From: a virus
Length of the DNA: 57,375 bases
IMG/VR virus record: IMGVR_UViG_3300025671_000076
Coordinates: 1 to 57,375 of that record
Direction: 5' to 3' (one strand)
Below, in pieces: positions 11,912 to 22,100 of this stretch. A model generated the notes under the pieces. It did not search any database. It was not told the origin of the DNA and saw nothing but the letters and a program-made list of their open reading frames with translations. Both the position numbers and the translations under genes were made by a program. How positions within the stretch are numbered: position 1 is the first letter of the stretch; every line of letters begins with the position of its first letter.

Positions 11912-12026
11912 AAGATTTTATATTTTTTAGGTTGCAGTAACAGTCGCCACAGTAATACTTTTTATCTTCAATTACAACTGCTAATTTGTGTTTACAAAAT
12001 TCACAATTATTTTTTCTTTTTTCCAT
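11835..12026 (-). CDS. Small zinc-ribbon protein
   Basis: 63 residues with CEFC (8-11) and CGDC (26-29), plus a further Cys at 31, consistent with one zinc site. The rest is short and basic. It lies between the DUF3310 gene and the polymerase, overlapping the polymerase start by 77 bases in another frame. Such ribbons near phage polymerases are common, but their role is not known. Confidence 0.6.
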   Translation of the reverse strand: MEKRKNNCEFCKHKLAVVIEDKKYYCGDCYCNLKNIKSYDNRISIQSSGIGLEETRKLPRSIR

Positions 12027-12255
12027 CTTTCAATTTAAGTATTTCTAAATCGCAATAATGTTTAATCTTCTCAAGATCTTCTATTCCATTTTTACCTAAA
12101 TATCTACAAACATATTTTATAACATTTCCTTGAAAAAATGAGAGGTTATTTTTTGATATAAATTCATATGGTTGTATATGAAAGTTTTTGTAATGATTTC
12201 CGCCTATCTGTTTATTTTGGGGAAATGCTTCATCAAACATATCTTTATCACTCAT
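12007..12255 (-). CDS. DUF3310 (SaV-like) protein
   Basis: 82 residues. GGNHYKNFHIQPYEFI, LSFFQGNVIKYVCRYLGKNG and EDLEKIKHYCDLEI match the DUF3310 pattern found in very many phages, usually inside or near nucleotide-metabolism or replication genes. The molecular role is unproven. It overlaps the helicase by 8 bases. The C-terminus is a Lys run (DGKKKK) that encodes the start region of the next gene. Confidence 0.85.
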   Translation of the reverse strand: MSDKDMFDEAFPQNKQIGGNHYKNFHIQPYEFISKNNLSFFQGNVIKYVCRYLGKNGIEDLEKIKHYCDLEILKLKDGKKKK

Positions 12256-13855
12256 CTATAGTTCTCCTGTTAAAATTAGATGCAAGACGCCCCAAAGGAA
12301 AAAAATATGTATGGTTAGTAGAGAGTATATGTAGGGATGTCTTAGAACGTGTAATGCCAGTATACCACACTCGCGCTTCAGCCATTTTCTCCTTGTTGGT
12401 TTTTGTTGAAAAATTAGATGGCCAATTAGCTTTCTCATATATTAGTACATTGTCTGCCTCCCCACCTTTAACTGAGTGGATTGTGTCAATTATTATTTTT
12501 GCCTTTTCGTTAAATTGAATATTTCTTTTTAACATACTTTCAAAATAATCCAAGTCTCGAGCAGTAAATTTTCTATTCAAGACCTTCCACCAATCGTTCT
12601 CACTAGTTTCCAAACCACAGTTTTGCTTTAAGTAATCTAGATCTAAAGGTTGATTTGGATGTATGTCAGACCAGGCTTTGTTGTCGATCTTTCTCCATCC
12701 TTTTTTAATTTGCTCAATAAAATCATATAAAATACCTACCTGTTCTTTAGTTATAGTCTCACCTTTTTGTAAGGCAATCCAATAATTTATGGCATTCCAC
12801 TTGTTTATATTGAACGATTTATTACCTCGCATATCTTGGAAGTATAGGCCTCTTTGTCTAGCAGCTTCTTTAAGCTCATCAACATTATCTCCTACTCTAC
12901 CAAGAACAAACCAAGTTCCTTCTAAATCATCAAAAGGAACCTCATTGAATCTACTATATGTTTTAATAGATCCTTCAGATTTATTGGTTGAAGTAAATTC
13001 TTTTGGTTGTCTCTCAGGTATAAATTTTAATATCTCTTTAGAAAAATTAAGTATTGTATCATTTAATCTATAAGATTTATTTAATATAAATACCTTACCT
13101 GGAAAATCTAAAAAACTTCTTACTCTTGCACCGTTCCATTCATATATAGCCTGGTCATCATCTCCAGCTAAATAAACTCTTTTAGCTTGAGCTGCTACTT
13201 TATCTACAAACTTCCATTGTAATGGTGTTAAGTCTTGAGCTTCATCAACTATAAATACTTTGTACGATGGTGGATCTACTTCATTTACATATTTTTCTAC
13301 CATGTCTGTAAAATCCATTTTATTATCTTTTTTAAATTTAATATAGTTTCTAATTATATCTGTAAATTGTTGTAGTCTTACCTTTTTAATAGGTTCTGCT
13401 TTATATAAACTAACAGGATCCACTAACATGTTCCTAGCTTTGTCGTATACTCTTAAGGACCAGTTGTTAAATACTTTTTGATTCGCATCATCTTCACTAA
13501 AGTTTGCATTTATAGTTCCCCAATCAGTATGAAACTTAAGCATATCTATTCTTGGATCTAATACAGGAATCGAAGATAATTCTTTTTTACAAAATGAGTG
13601 TATAGTTCTAAAGTTATTAAAATCATCTTCATCATATTGTTTAAATTTTTTTAAAACTCTATCTACTGCTTCATCAATAGCTTTATTTGTAAATGAAACA
13701 TATACCATTTCAAATGGCTGCACACCTAATCTCAAATGTTTTTCAACTATTTTAATTAATCTAGTAGTCTTACCTGTACCAGGAGGACCAAAGATCTTAA
13801 AAGTTTTGTTGTGTATCTGGGTCAAATGGCGATTGTTCTGTTTTAAATTCGACAT
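12248..13855 (-). CDS. UvrD/PcrA-like superfamily 1 helicase
   Basis: 535 residues. Walker A GPPGTGKTT (23-31), motif Ia FTNKAIDEAVDR, motif II VDEAQD (203-208), motif III GDDDQAIYEWNGA (231-243) and a late motif V/VI region with IHSVKGGEADNV and WYTGITRSK are all in order. It would translocate 3'-5' on single strands and open the duplex for replication or recombination. It is small for UvrD and lacks large 1B/2B insertions. It overlaps the primase by 58 bases, so the pair is probably translated together. Confidence 0.9.
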   Translation of the reverse strand: MSNLKQNNRHLTQIHNKTFKIFGPPGTGKTTRLIKIVEKHLRLGVQPFEMVYVSFTNKAIDEAVDRVLKKFKQYDEDDFNNFRTIHSFCKKELSSIPVLDPRIDMLKFHTDWGTINANFSEDDANQKVFNNWSLRVYDKARNMLVDPVSLYKAEPIKKVRLQQFTDIIRNYIKFKKDNKMDFTDMVEKYVNEVDPPSYKVFIVDEAQDLTPLQWKFVDKVAAQAKRVYLAGDDDQAIYEWNGARVRSFLDFPGKVFILNKSYRLNDTILNFSKEILKFIPERQPKEFTSTNKSEGSIKTYSRFNEVPFDDLEGTWFVLGRVGDNVDELKEAARQRGLYFQDMRGNKSFNINKWNAINYWIALQKGETITKEQVGILYDFIEQIKKGWRKIDNKAWSDIHPNQPLDLDYLKQNCGLETSENDWWKVLNRKFTARDLDYFESMLKRNIQFNEKAKIIIDTIHSVKGGEADNVLIYEKANWPSNFSTKTNKEKMAEARVWYTGITRSKTSLHILSTNHTYFFPLGRLASNFNRRTIDE

Positions 13856-15353
13856 TACGTTCCTTAATGTTTTCTTTTTTAGGTTTAGGTATCTTCCACA
13901 ATCGCGCTTTGTAATCTTTATATTGTCTTATGTACTCAGCCCCATTGTCAATTAATAATTCTTTTACCTCAGATGGTTTCATATTGTTGCCATCCTTCTT
14001 TAAAAACTTTTTAAATACTTCTGCTCTAAAAAATAAATGACCATCATCTTGAAACACATAATCTGTTTGTGTTTGTGATATATCATCAGCTAATTGACTG
14101 TCATCTATAAAGTTTCTAAATAGATATTCAAACTCATCTTTGTCATCATCAGTAAAGTCATAACCTTCAACATCTGTTTGAATTGATTTAAGATAATTTA
14201 GCCATAAACCAAAGTCATCTGACTTCATTGTTTTCCATACTATATCTGCATCAAACAATTCTGTTTTTAATAATTGCTGCTGACACAATTGTTGACCAGT
14301 TAATCGAATAGGTTTTTTATCTATTGTTAAAATATATTTAGGTGGTTTAGTGCTAATCTTTTGAAACGAATCAACATTAAATGTATAATTCTTTTTACCA
14401 ATACCTAATTTTCTTTTTACACATGCTGCTTGATCACAAAACTTTTTAGCTATTGGAGAACTACATCTATAATTATAATCCTTATCTCCATTTAAACTTT
14501 TTATTACAGTAACTTTTAATTCTTTAGGATCTATTTGATCTGAACCCCAAGACTTGTTAACTTCATTTAATTCATTTTCCCATGCACCATCTTTACCGTG
14601 TTTCTTTAACATACAAACACCTACATTAAACAAAGCTTCGTTACGTCCTTCTCCAGGCTTAACTGCATTCTTTATAAAGTTTTGTACACATGGTGGATAT
14701 TCTTTAAAATCCTCGTCTTCATCTTCTAACTCTTCTAATTTTATTTTATAAAAATCTTCTGGTTTGACTAAATAAGGTTGTACTGCTTTTTCTAAATCTT
14801 CTATTGCAATGGATTGGCCGGTGTCGTTTATTGCGTGTCGAGTAGTTAATTCTGCATTCTGATAGGGTAAGTTTAACCAATTACCTATTGTACCTAACTC
14901 AACATTTATAGTTCTTTGTTTTGGAAATATTTCACAATCAGCTAAACCTAATCGACTAGCCAACTGAGTTAGCTTATCAATCATATCTGTTGCTGGTACA
15001 ACACCATCGATATGTAAAAATATATGTAGACCTCCAGATTTAGATCTGTAAGGAAACAGTGGTAAATTTAATTCTCTAATTTTTTTTATTATTTTAAGTG
15101 GATCGAAACCATCGTATTCATCAACATCAATACAACCCCACTTGCAGTTGTTATCTTTCATTATAGGTACGATACCTAATGACAATTCTCCTTTTAAGTG
15201 TTTGGCAAATAAATCTAATGTAACATCAGCCTTCTTTGTAAGCGCTCTACCTTCTGCTTTACCATCTGCCCTACGAGCTCCAGTGAGCTCGTAGGTACCG
15301 TATGCTGACGTTAAGCCACCAAAAAGTTTACTAAAAAATTCTAGTGAACTCAT
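13797..15353 (-). CDS. Archaeo-eukaryotic-type primase (PrimPol-like)
   Basis: 518 residues. The N-terminal domain carries the AEP signatures: CIDVDEYD (D76, D78), SKSGGLHIF (104-112, H110) and EIFPKQ (141-146). This is like the primase domain of TOTE-type and phage PrimPol proteins. The C-terminal part contains NYRCSSPIAKKFCD and CVKRKLG, where several Cys could bind a metal or an iron-sulphur cluster, followed by a helical accessory domain. It would lay down RNA or DNA primers for the family A polymerase. It lies between the SSB-like gene and the helicase, with a TAATG-like overlap at 15353. Confidence 0.85.
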   Translation of the reverse strand: MSSLEFFSKLFGGLTSAYGTYELTGARRADGKAEGRALTKKADVTLDLFAKHLKGELSLGIVPIMKDNNCKWGCIDVDEYDGFDPLKIIKKIRELNLPLFPYRSKSGGLHIFLHIDGVVPATDMIDKLTQLASRLGLADCEIFPKQRTINVELGTIGNWLNLPYQNAELTTRHAINDTGQSIAIEDLEKAVQPYLVKPEDFYKIKLEELEDEDEDFKEYPPCVQNFIKNAVKPGEGRNEALFNVGVCMLKKHGKDGAWENELNEVNKSWGSDQIDPKELKVTVIKSLNGDKDYNYRCSSPIAKKFCDQAACVKRKLGIGKKNYTFNVDSFQKISTKPPKYILTIDKKPIRLTGQQLCQQQLLKTELFDADIVWKTMKSDDFGLWLNYLKSIQTDVEGYDFTDDDKDEFEYLFRNFIDDSQLADDISQTQTDYVFQDDGHLFFRAEVFKKFLKKDGNNMKPSEVKELLIDNGAEYIRQYKDYKARLWKIPKPKKENIKERNVEFKTEQSPFDPDTQQNF

Positions 15354-16153
15354 TAAAATGGCGCGTCCGCAGTTCCAGTTTCTTGTTTTTGATCTTCAGA
15401 AAGATTTACTTTCGCATTACCTTTTTTACAAGTATCGTAGAATGCCATAGCTGCATCCATAAGAGTCTTGTTAGGTATATCTTTCTCATGTTCGATCTCC
15501 CAACCAAACCAAGAACCTAAACTATTTTTTTCTAGCACAGTTCTTAATTTGTAAATCTGAGACCAGGTAGGTGGTTGAAAGAAACCATTCTTACCTTTTC
15601 TTCTTTGAGAAAGCATCATTGAATTCCACTTCTTAGACTTCTTAGCCTGAGTAGCTTTCATAACAATGACTGCAGTTTCAGATGGTTGATCGTTCTCGTC
15701 TACCATCATCACATAGTGATAATGAGTAGGTTCGATATAATTACCATTTGGCAATCTATCTTTTCGATCATCACCCCTAGTTGTTTTAGACATTATATCC
15801 GAATCAGCAGGATATGAGTTAACAGGTGCAACAGAATTCTGTGTACCTCTGTCTGCCCACTCTACATATTCGAACTTAAAGAAACATGGTACGACACTAA
15901 AACCATCTTGACCATTATATAATTTGTTCAAGACAGAATTTATGACCATACCAGGTCTTGCCTCACTAACATACTTCGAATCACCTTGAGTGACTTGAGG
16001 AGAATTGTTAGTAAGTATTTTTAGGAACGGAAGTGATACATCTTTTGATGTAATGTTTTCCGCACCTGCACCTGCAAATTCTTCTAATGAAGAAAGCATA
16101 GGTGTAGAAGCAGTTTGTTTTTCAACAACTGCATTGGCTTGTGTTTTTGCCAT
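15353..16153 (-). CDS. Single-stranded DNA-binding-like protein
   Basis: 266 residues. A mixed strand-rich core (FSVVPCFFKFEYVEW, PTHYHYVMMVDEND, ETAVIVMKATQAKKSKKWN) resembles the large phage SSB-type proteins seen beside PrimPol genes. The acidic end ...TGTADAPF finishes with Pro-Phe, as in bacterial SSB tails (DDDIPF), the tip that recruits partner proteins. Its gene is second in the replication operon and the stop overlaps the primase start. The fold assignment is by pattern and context. Confidence 0.65.
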   Translation of the reverse strand: MAKTQANAVVEKQTASTPMLSSLEEFAGAGAENITSKDVSLPFLKILTNNSPQVTQGDSKYVSEARPGMVINSVLNKLYNGQDGFSVVPCFFKFEYVEWADRGTQNSVAPVNSYPADSDIMSKTTRGDDRKDRLPNGNYIEPTHYHYVMMVDENDQPSETAVIVMKATQAKKSKKWNSMMLSQRRKGKNGFFQPPTWSQIYKLRTVLEKNSLGSWFGWEIEHEKDIPNKTLMDAAMAFYDTCKKGNAKVNLSEDQKQETGTADAPF

Positions 16154-16170
16154 GTGTTACTCCTTATGTG

Positions 16171-16713
16171 TTACTTTTTATTTGTTAATTTAGTCCTGTT
16201 AGCGACATACAATCCAAACAATTCAGATGGTATGTTTTTATTCTTCTCAATTTGTTCTCTAACAAATCCTCGAAGAGTTTGCCAATGGACGTCTTGTTTT
16301 TGGTCTACGACCAGACCTTGCTTCTCCAGTGATTCTTTTAGTTTCACTGCATCAGCATCTTCCCCCTTACCAAAAGAGACAGATAAATTATTTTTTATCA
16401 AATCTCCATGATTATTTTCACGCAGCCAACTGAAACATTCTTCTTTGTTAGCTTCAGATATTTTTGCGTAGTAGTAAGGTGAAACTTCTACAGAGGTTCC
16501 ATCATCCAGTGTAATAGATGATACTCCTGCTTGTTGCATTAATGTAGGAATGACCTCTTCTGATAATCGTCTCTGTTCTTCTTCAGCTTCTTTTTTAAGC
16601 TTTTCAAGATCTTCGACTTTTTTATTTTGAGAAGTAAGCTTTTTGCAAGCTTCAGATATTTCTTTTACTTCGTCAGTTTTTATATTTACACTTGTTAGTT
16701 GTTCTAGGTTCAT
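16171..16713 (-). CDS. Conserved replication-operon protein, coiled coil
   Basis: 180 residues from ATG 16713, chosen because AAAGGAGG precedes it; longer forms to 16851 run through the promoter. Residues 10-60 are a charged coiled coil (EACKKLTSQNKKVEDLEKLK... EEEQRR). The second half is a compact domain (SVEVSPYYYAKISEANKEEC, FSWLRENNHGDLIKN) that looks like a small phage domain of unknown function often encoded beside SSB. It is the first gene of the replication operon. A role as an SSB- or primase-associated factor is inferred from position. Confidence 0.65.
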   Translation of the reverse strand: MNLEQLTSVNIKTDEVKEISEACKKLTSQNKKVEDLEKLKKEAEEEQRRLSEEVIPTLMQQAGVSSITLDDGTSVEVSPYYYAKISEANKEECFSWLRENNHGDLIKNNLSVSFGKGEDADAVKLKESLEKQGLVVDQKQDVHWQTLRGFVREQIEKNKNIPSELFGLYVANRTKLTNKK

Positions 16714-16733
16714 AAATATGACCTCCTTTGTTG

Positions 16734-16766
16734 TTGACAATATAGTCATGGCTGATAGTATGTCAA
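16734..16766. promoter_or_regulatory. Overlapping divergent sigma70 promoters
   Basis: Plus strand: TTGACA 16734-16739, 16-base spacer, TAGTAT 16756-16761. Minus strand: TTGACA (complement of 16761-16766), 16-base spacer, TATATT (complement of 16739-16744). The -35 of each overlaps or touches the -10 of the other, so the two polymerases must exclude each other. They drive the SNF2-like helicase (plus) and the replication operon (minus). Confidence 0.65.
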
Positions 16767-16771
16767 GCATT

Positions 16772-18205
16772 ATGTTGAACTTGTTTAACTTTAAAACAGA
16801 ACCATACGAACACCAAAAAACTTGCTTAAGCAAATCCTGGGATAAACCCACCTACGCTTTCTTTATGGAAATGGGTACAGGTAAAACAAAAGTTGCAATC
16901 GATAACATTGGATTATTAAGAGTCAATAAAAATATTACAGGTGTTTTAATACTTGCACCTAAATCAGTTTATACTGTTTGGGCATTTGATGAAATTTATA
17001 AACACATGTCTCCAGATGTAGACTATGAAATTTATTCTTGGAACATAGATAAACCAAAACAATTACAAAAATCTTTAGATAAAAAAGGTAAGCTAAAAAT
17101 ATTCTGTATGAATATAGAAGCTTTATCTACATCTAGAGGATTAAAAGGTGCTACAGAATTTTTATATTCTCATCCAAACAATTTAACTATTGTTGATGAG
17201 TCTACTACAATTAAAAATCATAAAGCGATAAGAACTAGAAATGTTCTTAAACTTGGAGACTATTCTAAATACAAAAGAATACTTACAGGTTCACCAGTTA
17301 CTAAGTCACCACTAGATTTATATACTCAATGTGATTTTTTAAATCCAGATCATTTAGGTTTTTCTTCTTATTATTCTTTTAGAAATAGATATTGTGTGAC
17401 ACATAAATTAGATTTAGGTAATGGTAAGTATACTGAGATACCTAAATACTATGTCCATTTAGAAGAACTAGAAGATAAACTATCTAAGTTCTCTTACAGA
17501 GTAACTAAAGACGAATGTTTAGATCTACCTAAAAAATTATATACTAAACGATATATAGATATGAATGATGAACAAAAAGACTTTTATGAAAGATTAAGAA
17601 TAGCTGCAATAGCAATTATAGAAGATGAAGCAGTATCTTATAATAATAAATTAACTGAAATTATCAAACTACACCAGGTATGTAACGGTTTTGTTAAAAC
17701 AAATGATGGTGTGTTAAAAGAATTTAAGAATCCTAAACTACATGCATTGTCAGATATAATAGAAGAATCAGATGGTAAAGTAATTATATGGGCCAACTAC
17801 ATTTATAACATAGAAAATATAATTAAATTTTTAAAAGAAAAATATGGAGTACATTCTGTTGTAGCTAATTATGGTGCAGTAGATAGTGCTAAAAGAACAG
17901 AAGCAGTTAATAGATTTCAAACAGATGATAGGTGTAGATTTTTTGTAGGTAATCCATCTACCGGTGGTTTTGGTTTAACATTAACTGAAGCTAAAAATGT
18001 TATTTATTTTTCTAATAGTTTTAATTTTGAAGTAAGAAGACAATCAGAAGATAGAGCTCATAGATCAGGTCTTAAACATCCTGTGTTGTATACTGATTTA
18101 ATATGTAAAGGCACTATTGATGAAAGAATTATTGCATCATTATCTAATAAAAATAAATTAGCTACTAAAACTTTAGGTGATGAATTTAAAGAATGGCTTA
18201 CTTAA
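16772..18205 (+). CDS. SNF2-family DEAD/DEAH-like helicase
   Basis: 477 residues from ATG 16772, the first start after the predicted -10 (a nearly leaderless message); in-frame ATGs at 16748 and 16760 are possible. Motifs: Q-like region PYEHQ (11-15), Walker A EMGTGKT (33-39), LILAPKSV (motif Ia), VDEST (141-145, motif II), LTGSPV (171-176, motif III), motif V GFGLTLTEAKNVIYFSN, motif VI RRQSEDRAHRSG. This matches phage SNF2-like ATPases, which may remodel protein-DNA complexes or restart forks. It is alone on the plus strand. Confidence 0.9.
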   Translation: MLNLFNFKTEPYEHQKTCLSKSWDKPTYAFFMEMGTGKTKVAIDNIGLLRVNKNITGVLILAPKSVYTVWAFDEIYKHMSPDVDYEIYSWNIDKPKQLQKSLDKKGKLKIFCMNIEALSTSRGLKGATEFLYSHPNNLTIVDESTTIKNHKAIRTRNVLKLGDYSKYKRILTGSPVTKSPLDLYTQCDFLNPDHLGFSSYYSFRNRYCVTHKLDLGNGKYTEIPKYYVHLEELEDKLSKFSYRVTKDECLDLPKKLYTKRYIDMNDEQKDFYERLRIAAIAIIEDEAVSYNNKLTEIIKLHQVCNGFVKTNDGVLKEFKNPKLHALSDIIEESDGKVIIWANYIYNIENIIKFLKEKYGVHSVVANYGAVDSAKRTEAVNRFQTDDRCRFFVGNPSTGGFGLTLTEAKNVIYFSNSFNFEVRRQSEDRAHRSGLKHPVLYTDLICKGTIDERIIASLSNKNKLATKTLGDEFKEWLT

Positions 18206-18923
18206 GAGTTTCTAAATACTTATTGTATCTTTCCCACCATTTTTCTTGATAGTCTTTTAATTCCTGGCCTTCAATTGTAAACTCTTGATAGTCAAAATTC
18301 CTTGAACACATACATATTTTAGCTTGTTCTATTGGTTGATACATAGCTTCGTGTGCTAAACTGTATGCTCCTAGTTGCATAAAATAATCTTGTACTGCAC
18401 TCCACTCTCTTTTCTTAGGTTTATTAGTTTGTTTCCAATCAAACAAAGTAACTTTACCATCCATAACTCCAATGCAATCTGTAGCTCCTGCGTATTTTTC
18501 TGGATATGCTAAACTAACTTCATTACCCCATACTTCTGTTAATGGATTTAAATTTTTTAATATAGTGTGTGCCATTCTTCTAGCTCTGTTACCTTTCTCT
18601 GTAAGATTAAGATAACCTTCTCCATTAATATATTTTTCTATAACTAAATGCATTTCAGTACCTATAGAAGATGCTTCGTTTTTTATTTTCTCTGCGCCTT
18701 CTTCTCCTACTTTTGCTCTCCATCTAGCTAATGCATCTATTGATTCCTGGTCTTTTGTCGCTCCTAATATCGTAGTTACACTTGGTAACTTAGTTCCATC
18801 TACAGAATACATACGTTTACCTGTTTCAGGATCAGCAGCTCTAGAGTATGTTTTGTAAGGATATTTTTCTACTAAAGAAAATTCTGTTAGCTTAAACGAA
18901 TTATCGTTTTCTATAAATTTCAT
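18198..18923 (-). CDS. PD-(D/E)XK exonuclease, MGME1/Cas4-like
   Basis: 241 residues. The family pattern is complete: GTEMH (88-92), Glu in EVSLAY (E135), GATD (146-149, D149), FDWKQ (161-165, D162 and K164) and MQLGAY (182-187). These proteins are metal-dependent exonucleases acting on single-strand ends. In phages they are usually paired with replication or recombination genes. It converges with the SNF2-like gene, overlapping by 8 bases. The start at 18923 fits the N-terminal motif KLPSVTTIL. Confidence 0.85.
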   Translation of the reverse strand: MKFIENDNSFKLTEFSLVEKYPYKTYSRAADPETGKRMYSVDGTKLPSVTTILGATKDQESIDALARWRAKVGEEGAEKIKNEASSIGTEMHLVIEKYINGEGYLNLTEKGNRARRMAHTILKNLNPLTEVWGNEVSLAYPEKYAGATDCIGVMDGKVTLFDWKQTNKPKKREWSAVQDYFMQLGAYSLAHEAMYQPIEQAKICMCSRNFDYQEFTIEGQELKDYQEKWWERYNKYLETLK

Positions 18924-18935
18924 TCATTGTTTATA

Positions 18936-19112
18936 CTAAAAATGTTGAGAAAGTACAGCTAAAAGTATAGTTGCTAAACCACCTATAATCCATTTTTCTA
19001 TTCTTAATATTCTAGCTTCCATTTTCTCTATCTTTTCAAAAGTTTGTTTCTGCATAATTCGACAGATCTTCTCATGATATTCAATTCTGTCCATTGCAGT
19101 TTTTCTAGCCAT
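18936..19112 (-). CDS. XhlA-like membrane protein (lysis-type)
   Basis: 58 residues from ATG 19112, GAGGT ahead. A short coiled coil (YHEKICRIMQKQTFEKIEKM) is followed by one membrane span at the C-terminus (WIIGGLATILLAVLSQHF). This is the architecture of the haemolysin XhlA family, often next to phage holin or endolysin genes. It overlaps the end of the 1072-residue virion protein gene by 8 bases. A structural or holin-accessory role is possible. Confidence 0.6.
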   Translation of the reverse strand: MARKTAMDRIEYHEKICRIMQKQTFEKIEKMEARILRIEKWIIGGLATILLAVLSQHF

Positions 19113-22100
19113 TGAGCACCTCGTCAGCTTGTCTGTAAGCATCTTCTACTAATCCACCTTCATTAAATTGTCTAGCTGCAACAGCTTGACCTAATGTATC
19201 TTGTGGAAATAATGATGCATATTGTTGTGCTGTCTGCATCTGGGTGTTCTGTGGCATTTGTCCTGTGGCCATTGCAGTTGGTTCTGTTGCTTGTCCTCCT
19301 GGAGGCATCATCATTTGTGGTTGTGTTGATTGTGGTTCTGTGTTTGCAACTTCTTCAAATTGTTGTTCGTTCAATGCCATTAAATTAGAACCTTGTAAAA
19401 ATTCTTCACCAGCTCTAGCTGTAGCTGGATCCATGTTTTTAGCTGTTTCATACTCAGGATATATTCTATCTCTAGTAAACTTAGGCATAGTTCCAAAATC
19501 GTAACTAGATTGTAAAGGTATGTTAGGGTCTAGGCTATTAATTTTATCTCTTACTTCTTCAAAATCTATATTATCAGGATCAACTCTAAAGTCATCTCCT
19601 TCTGCTTCCATCAAACTATTTATAAATCTAGCAAATGTTCTAGATGCTCTTGGTACCATTTGTGGTTTTAAGGCATATACATTTGGATCATCAGACATAA
19701 ATCTCATATATTGATTCATATCCATTAAATCTTCTGCAACTTTAGGATTAGTAATAATGTTACCAAATAATCTACTTCCAATAATTAATTTTAAAGTATT
19801 ACCAAAACCAAATGCAGCACTTGTAGCTCCTGCAAGAATACCTCCAGAAGAACCAGCTCTTAGTGTTAATGATCTTTGTACGAACTTAGACGGATCTGTA
19901 AAGTCCACTGAATCTAATGATCGTTTCATTGTAATTAAATCTTGTATTCTAGTTAATGCTTTTTCTCCTTGAACTCCACCACCAAAAATTTCTCTAATTT
20001 TATCTCTCCCTTGAGCAGTATCAATACCAATATTTTTAACAAATTTTTCTATATCTAATTCACCAAAATCATGATTTCTAATAACACCTTCATTTAAATT
20101 TGCTACACCTTCTCCTTCAGTAAATATTCTTGCATCTACTGATTGAGGATTAATAGTTTCATTAGTTTTTGTTTTAGCTCTAACTCTTTGTTCAGTTGTA
20201 TCATCTAATTGAAACATTCTCTTTCTAGTAAATCCTTTTTTAGCGGCTTGTGCAGCAATAGCTTCAGCAGATATACTTCTAAAGTCTCTTAAAGGATTAG
20301 CTGTAGATTCATTCCATGCATCCCAAAACCATTGTCTAACATATCTGTCATACATTTCTTTTGATTCTGCGCTAGAAGGAATTTGAACTGTTCTTTTAAC
20401 CTTACCCGCTGAATCTAAAACTTCGTAACTAGATTTAGTAACACCTAATATTTGTTTTAATTGTTTAACTCCATCAGGTCCACCACCATCTAAAACTCTT
20501 CTAATAACTTTATCGAATACTTGATCTGGATATATTCCCGCAGGTCCTACCATTTCAATACCTTTATCAGCAAATAATTTACTATCAGCAGCTTTTAATT
20601 GTTTAGCAACCTTACTAGTGTTAAAAGGCCTTAACACCATTGAATAATATGCGTTTGCTTCTAATAGTTGTTGATAACCAGCTTTAGCTGCTCTGATATT
20701 TGATTCAATAAAATCTTCTGCTGCTTGTGGACCATCTTTCTGTAAGATAGCTTGATACTCATCTTTAAAGACATCATTTTTTAAATTAGTTTTTACTGTA
20801 GCTTCATTCATACTATTTAAATCTTTTTCTAAAGCATTTCTAATAACTAATATTTGTGGTTTAACATTGTTAAATCTAGTTCCCTCGTAGGCAGCTGTTT
20901 GCATTCTAGATAATCCAGCCCAGTCACTCATTCTAATATAGTTTTTGTTTTGAGTAATATTATTTAAAAATTGTACATATTGTATTAAAGAATCGTCAGC
21001 AGGAGTTAAGTCTCTTGCTCCTTTTTCATAAGAACTTGCTTGCATGAAATCACCATATCTTTCTGGATATTCTGTTTTTATTTGATCTAACAATCTTTGT
21101 GTTTCTTGTCTTACGGTGGCAGTTGGTATAAAAGTAGGGTTACCTATTTCTTCCCAATGTTTTCTTACCATTTTATATTCTGTGCTAATTGTATCTAATA
21201 CTTTAGCCCATTCATTTTTCATTTGATTTATTCCTGCATAATTCATAATACTTACATTACTTGCAGGAGCCATATTCAAATGATCTACAGTATTTAAAAA
21301 TTCCTCTTGAGTTAGTCTTTTGTTAAAGTCTCTATTAAATTTAGTTAAAGGACCACTAACAAGTGGGTATACTCCAATAGTTGTAAAGAATTTTTTAAAG
21401 AAGTTTTGAAAAGCGTTTTCTCCTGGTATCAATGCAGCAACAGTAGGTCTTTCACCCACTCTTTCAAATGATCTAGCAATTGTTTTAGATTGTTCTGAGT
21501 TTAATCCTAATGATTGTTTTAATCCTTCTCTACCTGCAAATCTAACTAGAGGTATAAGAGACATAGCACCACCAGCCCAAAGTAAATCATTGTATGCTTC
21601 GTTTATTCCATTGTATAAAAGTCTTTGTTCAAAAGGTAACTTTCTAATATCATTGTCAGTTAGGTTAGCCATGTCTTGTGAAGTAGCTCCTACAAAATCA
21701 GAACCTAAATTAGCCATATCATATAATGCAGAACCACCAAACGCACCACTAGCACCCATTAATAATGATTGTGCTTCAGTAGATAATGATGGAGTAGCTC
21801 CAAATTTTTTTAATTTTTTAAAAAAATCTACAGTGTTATCAGCCATACCTGCTAAAGATCCCAACATTCTAACTGGTAATCCAGCTCTTCCTCTAATCTG
21901 TGGTAATTTTTTTACAGCATCTCCTAATACAGTAAATCTTTTTTGATACATATCAGCCATAGTTGCAAATCTTGTATCTACACCATATCTATCTTTAAAA
22001 TTACTTCTAACAAAAGCATCCATGATTTGATCTCTGTTCATAAAATAAGGAACCATAGAAGCAGAGGCAGCACCCGCAAATACAAGATCTCCTCTATCTA

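Noticed and set aside
16171-16851. Longer form of the replication-operon protein starting at 16851
   Set aside because: It would run through both promoters and part of the SNF2-like gene; ATG 16713 has a near-perfect SD.
18936-19142. Longer form of the XhlA-like protein starting at 19142
   Set aside because: The extension overlaps the 1072-residue gene more deeply and lacks a ribosome binding site; ATG 19112 has GAGGT.
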